Origin: Candidatus Protochlamydia phocaeensis
Lineage (GTDB): Bacteria; Chlamydiota; Chlamydiia; Chlamydiales; Parachlamydiaceae
DNA: 64,000 nt
Assembly: GCF_001545115.1 (NCBI RefSeq)
Contig: NZ_FCNU01000022.1
Location: forward strand, 152,544 to 216,543
Direction: 5' to 3'
Positions 59,503 through 64,000 of the stretch are shown in pieces. Every line of letters begins with the position of its first letter. Within the stretch, counting starts at the first letter, position 1. The notes below the pieces were generated by a model, which was not told where the DNA came from, did no database searches, and was given only the letters and a program-made list of their open reading frames with translations. A program made the position numbers and the translations under genes.

Positions 59503-60155
59503 ATTTTTCCTATATATAAGGTTTTACTGTTGCTAAATTTGGATGCCTTAAATAGCTATAGCGTCTATTAATATATAGCTAAAGAAATTTTTTTTAATGA
59601 AATTTCAATTCACTGAAAAGACAGCGCATGCTTGAATCCAATTGCTTATAAATTGTTTATCGTCTAGTCGAGATTTTTCGATTATTTTGCTCGAAAGCTG
59701 GTCGATTTAGCGCATTTATCTAATATCTAAATCCGTCCATATTCTGGATGTCGCTACAGGACGCGGGGCTATTTTGAACGGATTCGAAGCGCTGGGAATA
59801 GAGGGAAAATATGAATTGTAAGGAATCGCTTAAATAAGAACTAAACCCAGATTTAAGCGATTAAATATTGAGGATAATTAATAGATAACATAAACTGATT
59901 GATATGGATCATCAATTACCACGCACCACTTCAAACGGTCACTCCTGCTAGCGTTCGGAGGCTGTGACCATTCTCCGTAAAAGAACGCGAGCTAGAGGCT
60001 TTTTCAAGTCCTCAACGGTTCGCTATTCTTGCTAATCGCATACTTTTCTTGCTTACAAGTTTTTCATTTTTAGCTGTTTAACTTTATTAGTAAACGCAAT
60101 GCCTTGAACTTGGGAGCAAAGACTTCGTTCAGACTTTTCGTAATGGAGACATAAC
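59503..60155. other. Gap with a methyltransferase remnant and hairpins
   Basis: These 653 bases have no intact gene. They contain the frameshifted remnant at 59668-59821 and, at 59936-59972, an imperfect hairpin closed by GGTCAC and GTGACC. The segment before 60156 carries GGAGA, the ribosome site of the MFS gene. Confidence 0.5.
59668..59821 (+). pseudogene. Frameshifted fragment of a SAM-dependent methyltransferase
   Basis: Two frames carry adjoining pieces. The first reads FFDYFARKLVDLAHLSNI, a helix normally found just before motif I, and ends at a stop at 59728-59730. A frame shift later, KSVHILDVATGRGAILNGFE follows, which is the SAM-binding motif I (hhDhATGRGA). It ends GIEGKYEL and a stop at 59819-59821. 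Both pieces together cover only about 50 residues of a 250-residue enzyme. This is a decayed gene, recognisable by motif I. Confidence 0.6.
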
Positions 60156-61397
60156 ATGTCTAGGTTGAATTTTTTCACCATTCTTTTAATTGGATTTGTG
60201 GATTACTTGGGAATCGCCCTTGTGTATCCTGTTTTTGCTGCTTTATTATTTGATCAAACCGTTCCGCTTGTGCCAATTGGTTCTTCTTCCTTTTTTCGAG
60301 GAGCTATATTGGGAATCTTAATAGGCCTGACTCCCCTTACGCAATTTTTTAGCTCTCCTATTTTAGGAAGTATTTCGGATTTAAAAGGACGCAGGCAAAC
60401 GCTGGGTTATGGAATAGGCCTTGGATGCCTAGGATACTTTTTAGCTGTAGTGGGAATTTGCATTCACTCGCTGTCCTTGCTTTTCATTTACCGCATTCTT
60501 ATTGGCATATCGGAAGGAACAGTAGGTGTAGCGCAAGCGATGATTGCCGATATTAGCACGGATCAAAATAAAGCCAGACAGTTTGCTCTCTTTAATGCAA
60601 GCCTGGGAACAGGGTTTTCAATTGGTCCGTTCTTGGGGGGAAAATTGGCAGACCCTGCTGTAGCAAGTTGGTGTGGATATGCCGTTCCCTTTATTTTAGC
60701 GAGCGTCTTAAGTTTAGGTAATCTTATCCTTGTCTTGTTTAAATTTCCGGAAACGCACCGCATAAAAGAAAACAAACCGTTTAGTTTAAAGCAAAGCATA
60801 ACAAACATTGGCAAAGTTGTTGTTTGGAAACAATTGCGTTGGCTGTTTTTTGCAACTTTTACCTTTTCTTTTGGATGGTCGTTTTTTAACGAATTTGTTC
60901 CCATTCTTCTTCGCGAACGTTTTAATTTTGCCCTTGGTGAGGTAGGGAACTATTATGCCTATGGCGGGATTTGGTATGCCCTTAGTGCGGCTATAGCTTC
61001 TGCTCTATTAAAATATTTTTATCCGGAAAATGTGGTGACTAAGGCATTAATAGGATGCGCGATTTGCATGCTCCTATTTATTATCATTCCCCACTCTTCT
61101 TACATTTGGTGGATCCTTCCTCCTTTTATGTCCTGTTTGGCAATGACTTTTTCCACTACCACCGCGCTCATTTCCAATTATGCGAATAGGGAAAACCAAG
61201 GAGAGGTTCTGGGTGTCTATCAATCAGTCATTGCATTGGCCATGGGGGTGAGTCCTTTGATTGTGGGGTTTGCAGTCGGGAACTATCCCAGTTTGACTTC
61301 ATGGGGTGGTGCAGCAGCAATGCTGACTGCTGGATGGGCTTTTTGGATGGGAAAGCGTCGCCTATCCCTCTCATCTAACGCTTTACTTTCTTCTTAA
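60156..61397 (+). CDS. Major facilitator superfamily transporter (TetA-like)
   Basis: The 413-residue protein has twelve predicted membrane helices. The loop after helix 2 is the MFS motif A: GSISDLKGRRQTL near residue 70. Helix 5 has GTGFSIGPFLGGKLAD near residue 149, the antiporter motif C region of drug:proton exporters. It groups with the TCR/TetA or sugar-efflux side of the family. GGAGA precedes the ATG. It may export a drug or metabolite; the substrate cannot be read. A long perfect hairpin follows 66 bases after its stop. Confidence 0.88.
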   Translation: MSRLNFFTILLIGFVDYLGIALVYPVFAALLFDQTVPLVPIGSSSFFRGAILGILIGLTPLTQFFSSPILGSISDLKGRRQTLGYGIGLGCLGYFLAVVGICIHSLSLLFIYRILIGISEGTVGVAQAMIADISTDQNKARQFALFNASLGTGFSIGPFLGGKLADPAVASWCGYAVPFILASVLSLGNLILVLFKFPETHRIKENKPFSLKQSITNIGKVVVWKQLRWLFFATFTFSFGWSFFNEFVPILLRERFNFALGEVGNYYAYGGIWYALSAAIASALLKYFYPENVVTKALIGCAICMLLFIIIPHSSYIWWILPPFMSCLAMTFSTTTALISNYANRENQGEVLGVYQSVIALAMGVSPLIVGFAVGNYPSLTSWGGAAAMLTAGWAFWMGKRRLSLSSNALLSS

Positions 61398-61462
61398 ATT
61401 AAAAAAGATAAATAAAAAAAATAGAAGATTTAAAATTTATTTGTATAAATAATGGCGTCCTT

Positions 61463-61505
61463 AGAGCTTGTCATCAAATTGCTAATGAATTTGATGACAA
61501 GCTCT
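61463..61505 (+). terminator. Perfect 18-bp hairpin between MFS and DUF1796 genes
   Basis: AGAGCTTGTCATCAAATT at 61463-61480 pairs without mismatch with 61488-61505 around a seven-base loop. No T-run follows, so it may be a strong pause or processing site rather than a plain terminator. The DUF1796 gene starts 44 bases later. Confidence 0.6.
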
Positions 61506-61548
61506 TATCAATCGCTTATTCAAATCATTTGAGCAATAGGATTCCATT

Positions 61549-62244
61549 ATGATCAAAAAATTATGCGTCTATTTATTTTTGTTAGTGATTACCCCATTTG
61601 CTGCTAGGGCTGAAATCCAAGCTTACGATGAAATCGTCAGTCTTGGCTATGGATGCCAAGTTGCGTGGCAATTGGAAACCAACGGACTTAGAAAGGCAGC
61701 TTATCCTTTTGATTGGTTTCATACTTCCTTTGATAGCCTCATGGCTTTTATTCAGCATAAAGGAGAGCATTTTTTGGAATGGAATCACATTTGGATAGTC
61801 GAGCCTTATCCCGGCGACACTGGCCGTTTTCATGTGGTTGATTTATTATATGGCATTCATTCCTATCACGATTTTCTTTCCATGCCACCTATGGCAAATT
61901 ACAATGACATAAAAACCAAGTATGATCGCAGAATAAATAGATTTTTTGAATTATTGAATTCGAATAAGAAAATTTTATTTGTTCGGGAAGGCTTTACTCG
62001 CGAGCAAGTGGAACAATTAGATCTGCTATTCCAAACGCTATATCCCACTCTTTCCTATACAATTTTGGCTGTCAGTGATGATGAAGCCTTTTATGAAGAT
62101 TGGGGACTAGAGCGTATTAGAAATTTCTACATTCAGCAAAAGGCCTGGAACTGGATGGGAGATTTTGCGCGCTGGAAAGAGATCTTAGATCAATTCTGCA
62201 TTAAACATGATGTTTCAGAACGCAATCCGGAAGATGTCTGGTAA
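61549..62244 (+). CDS. DUF1796-family putative secreted cysteine peptidase
   Basis: The 231-residue protein has a signal peptide (residues 1 to about 21, cut after ARA). The mature start carries the DUF1796 signature IVSLGYGCQVAWQL with Cys36, then AYPFDWFHTSFDSLM near residue 56, a His-rich middle (FHVVDLLYGIHSYHDF, near residue 95), and ILFVREGFTREQVEQL near residue 143. The family has been annotated as a putative papain-like cysteine peptidase; activity is not established. The usual family member has no signal peptide, so export is noteworthy. AGGA precedes the ATG. Confidence 0.83.
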   Translation: MIKKLCVYLFLLVITPFAARAEIQAYDEIVSLGYGCQVAWQLETNGLRKAAYPFDWFHTSFDSLMAFIQHKGEHFLEWNHIWIVEPYPGDTGRFHVVDLLYGIHSYHDFLSMPPMANYNDIKTKYDRRINRFFELLNSNKKILFVREGFTREQVEQLDLLFQTLYPTLSYTILAVSDDEAFYEDWGLERIRNFYIQQKAWNWMGDFARWKEILDQFCIKHDVSERNPEDVW

Positions 62245-62271
62245 ACAACCCTAGCTAAATTTTAAATAAAA

Positions 62272-62299
62272 AAACCACAGCGCTTGCGCACTGTGGTTT
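62272..62299. terminator. Terminator between converging genes
   Basis: AAACCACAG at 62272-62280 pairs with CTGTGGTTT at 62291-62299. A-rich and T-rich flanks on both sides suit termination from both the DUF1796 gene and the His-tailed protein gene. Confidence 0.7.
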
Positions 62300-62337
62300 A
62301 TAAAAGATTTACAAGGGAATAGAGTCTTCTGATTGAC

Positions 62338-63231
62338 TCAAGCTGATTCGCAATGGTTATGATGATGATGCTCGTGATGGCAATGATTATGATCGTGATG
62401 GGTATGCATTTCATTAGGAATAATGCATCCTTCTGCAGTCCTTCTAAATTGGCCTTGCAACTCTTCGCGGTTCCCCGGCATTAAGCGATAAGCCACACTC
62501 CAGGCATGAATAATGCCTGCCACTGCTTTGACTTTATTAATAATTGAGGTATAGGCTGCTAAGGCATTAAATGTCTTACTGACTTCCAAGCCTTCAAAGA
62601 AAAATCCTCCTGCATGAATAGCCAAGTCAGAAGCTAAATGGGCCTGTCTTTGACGCTGACAACATCTCCAAATCAAAGAAATCGTCCATAATCCGTATCC
62701 GACCGTGCTTAATAGAGAGTGATATTTAACGATATGTTCAAAGCGGCCTAAACGGCATAATTGATGTTCCGACAAAAAAGTCAGGGTAGAAAAGAAATGA
62801 GACACAGCATGGCATACTCTAGCTGATGTACGGATGTAATCTAATTGAATGCGTTGCTCATCCGTATACTCTAAAAATTGAGTTTTCCAATTCCACGCTC
62901 TGCATAAATCACCTAGGAAGCAAAAAGAATGTAAAAAATGCTCAATTTCATGCGCTCCATGATGAAGATTGCGAAAGGTTTGATAGACCATCAAATTGGC
63001 ATGCTGTTTTAGTAGGGATCCAAAAAGATGGAAGAACTCATCTGCAATTTCAGAAATTTTTTCGGCAAGCTCAAGACGTTGGAAAGTCAATAGAATGCGA
63101 TCAGCAAGCGTTCGGGGTGAAAAATCTACGTATCCTCTACAATGATAAATTGTCCCGTGTTGTGTTGAAGGCTCTGGATTAATGTCTGTTAATATAAAAT
63201 GGCTTGGCATACGTTGAAGCGGACAGCACAT
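62338..63231 (-). CDS. Helical protein with a His-rich metal-binding tail
   Basis: The 297-residue protein is mostly helical. An N-terminal part of about 45 residues is polar, and moderately hydrophobic helices lie near residues 150-175 and 225-260, but no clear signal peptide is present. The last 22 residues (276-297) hold 12 His and 2 Cys within 19 positions, a strong zinc, nickel or copper binding tail. No family is recognised. The ATG at 63231 has only a weak upstream site; a second Met at residue 8 is an alternative start. Possible roles are metal storage or a metallochaperone. Confidence 0.7.
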   Translation of the reverse strand: MCCPLQRMPSHFILTDINPEPSTQHGTIYHCRGYVDFSPRTLADRILLTFQRLELAEKISEIADEFFHLFGSLLKQHANLMVYQTFRNLHHGAHEIEHFLHSFCFLGDLCRAWNWKTQFLEYTDEQRIQLDYIRTSARVCHAVSHFFSTLTFLSEHQLCRLGRFEHIVKYHSLLSTVGYGLWTISLIWRCCQRQRQAHLASDLAIHAGGFFFEGLEVSKTFNALAAYTSIINKVKAVAGIIHAWSVAYRLMPGNREELQGQFRRTAEGCIIPNEMHTHHDHNHCHHEHHHHNHCESA

Positions 63232-63365
63232 AGTTTTTTACCTTTTTGTTAAGGACGTAATCCAGTTGGATAGCTTAAAAATTAAATTTCTCTAAAAGAC
63301 TCAATCGCCCCCTGCAAATGGAAAAGAAAGAACAGAAGATAGGCTTTTAATGTAAGGAGATGAAT

Positions 63366-63467
63366 ATGAGTTTAATGGAGGATAAAAATGCAACAAACCC
63401 AGAAAAAAAAGCAAATGATAAAATGAGAACCCTAGAATTCCATTACTTTCTCAAACGTATAACTTGA
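63366..63467 (+). CDS. Short frame (33 codons) with a strong ribosome site
   Basis: TAAGGAG lies immediately before an in-frame ATG at 63360 and at ideal distance from the ATG at 63366. The 33-residue product is Lys/Asn/Glu-rich with no motif. It ends 14 bases before the phosphotransferase gene, which itself lacks a good site. It could be a leader peptide whose translation couples to that gene, or be non-functional. Confidence 0.35.
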   Translation: MSLMEDKNATNPEKKANDKMRTLEFHYFLKRIT

Positions 63468-63481
63468 CGGTAATAGCTTTA

Positions 63482-64000
63482 ATGACAGACGCTCAACAAA
63501 TTATAATAAATGATAGGCTAGTCAGCCGTTTAGTTGCCACCCAATTTCCCCAATGGAAAAATTTTCCCATTCGCCCCGTCAAACAAAGCGGCTGGGACAA
63601 CCGGACTTTTCATTTGGGCAGGCATTTGCTAGTGCGCATGCCAAGCGCCGCAGAATATGCAGGTCAAGTGGAAAAAGAATGGCTTTGGCTACCAAAACTG
63701 GCGCCCTTTCTTCCCCTTCCCCTTCCCGTTCCCTTGGCTATCGGAGAGCCAGCTTATGGCTATCCATGGAAATGGTCTATTTATCGTTGGATTGAAGGCG
63801 AAAGCGCAACCTGTGCTACTATCGCAAATTTGCCGGAATTTGCAACGCGCTTAGCACAATTTCTCTTTGCCTTGCAGCACATAGAAACGATGAATGCCCC
63901 CTTGCCAGGCCCGCATAGTTTCTATCGCGGAGGGACATTGACCATCTATGATACAGAAACACGGCGTGCAATCGATATCCTGAAGAAGCAGATTGATTCG
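63482..64000 (+). CDS. Aminoglycoside-phosphotransferase-family kinase, 3' end cut by window
   Basis: An open frame from ATG 63482 runs 173 codons off the right edge. It matches the N-terminal lobe of APH-type small-molecule kinases: PVKQSGWDNRTFHLG near residue 30 (nucleotide loop), LLVRMPSA near residue 49 (a strand where the usual Lys is Arg), VEKEWLWLPKLAPFLPLPLP near residue 63, and the hinge strand SIYRWIEGE near residue 97. The catalytic HGD motif would lie outside the window. The substrate could be an aminoglycoside, a sugar or another metabolite. The ribosome site is weak and a short frame precedes it. Confidence 0.8.
   Translation, partial: MTDAQQIIINDRLVSRLVATQFPQWKNFPIRPVKQSGWDNRTFHLGRHLLVRMPSAAEYAGQVEKEWLWLPKLAPFLPLPLPVPLAIGEPAYGYPWKWSIYRWIEGESATCATIANLPEFATRLAQFLFALQHIETMNAPLPGPHSFYRGGTLTIYDTETRRAIDILKKQIDS

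Noticed and set aside
63710..63740. Tandem CTTCCC-type repeat as a contingency tract
   Set aside because: It encodes an in-frame Leu-Pro run inside the phosphotransferase-like gene, is imperfect and only a few units long.

Overview
The window looks like chromosome of an environmental chlamydia of the Parachlamydiaceae type, an obligate intracellular symbiont or parasite of amoebae. Protochlamydia-like is my best guess. The evidence is a type III secretion (T3S) ring lipoprotein (SctJ), CesT-type T3S chaperones with a translocator-like partner, an F-box/ankyrin protein, several proteins with paired hydrophobic segments of the inclusion-membrane type, a PPi-dependent phosphofructokinase, and long AT-rich gaps. 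The species call is inference. I found no rRNA, tRNA or CRISPR array.

Layout. 1-2.2 kb: two coiled-coil proteins, one built of eleven exact 28-residue repeats ending in a membrane hairpin. 2.3-9.6 kb: a sugar-oxidation block (GH63-type glucosidase, gluconolactonase, short 6-phosphogluconate dehydrogenase, glucose dehydrogenase, formaldehyde-dehydrogenase-like MDR enzyme). 9.8-17.2 kb: aminotransferase, L-serine deaminase, alpha/beta hydrolase, PPi-PFK, shikimate kinase. 17.4-21.4 kb: F-box/ankyrin protein, secreted caspase-like protein and small secreted or membrane proteins. 21.5-25.6 kb: a compact four-gene operon of membrane translocator-like protein, two T3S chaperone-like proteins and an amidase homologue that lacks its catalytic lysine. 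25.9-30.1 kb: ribE-ribBA-ribH, mutM and a cold-shock-like RRM protein with a structured leader. 30.4-39.2 kb: a C80/CPD-like putative cysteine protease, an AsmA-like giant, an Inc-like protein and a stand-alone sctJ. 39.36-40.04 kb: an internally deleted Tn3-family transposon with intact inverted repeats and a 5-bp target duplication. 40-47 kb: DUF218 protein, a DevBCA/TolC-like export operon and a divergent ABC half-exporter. 47.5-54.4 kb: an unknown helical protein and a tandem family of three paralogues with an invariant His-Asn-Gln-Cys order that resembles clan CE proteases (Ulp1/YopJ type). 54.4-64 kb: YihY/BrkB protein, a proline-rich effector candidate, gene remnants, an MFS transporter, a DUF1796 putative cysteine peptidase, a His-tailed protein and the start of an aminoglycoside-phosphotransferase-like gene.

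How it fits together. Metabolic genes sit in tight operons with good ribosome binding sites. Candidate host-directed genes are mostly singletons behind long AT-rich leaders. A 13-base intergenic word, TATTATCAGACGT, occurs at eight sites (one of them one base shorter, two with the variant ending ACCT), several about 100-300 bases upstream of candidate effector genes. A second, more degenerate dispersed repeat (core TATTAAAACCGCTAATGA) also occupies gaps. The strongest leads for an undescribed system are the three-gene His/Cys family at 49.3-54.4 kb, the repeat word shared by effector-like genes, and the translocator/chaperone/pseudo-amidase operon.
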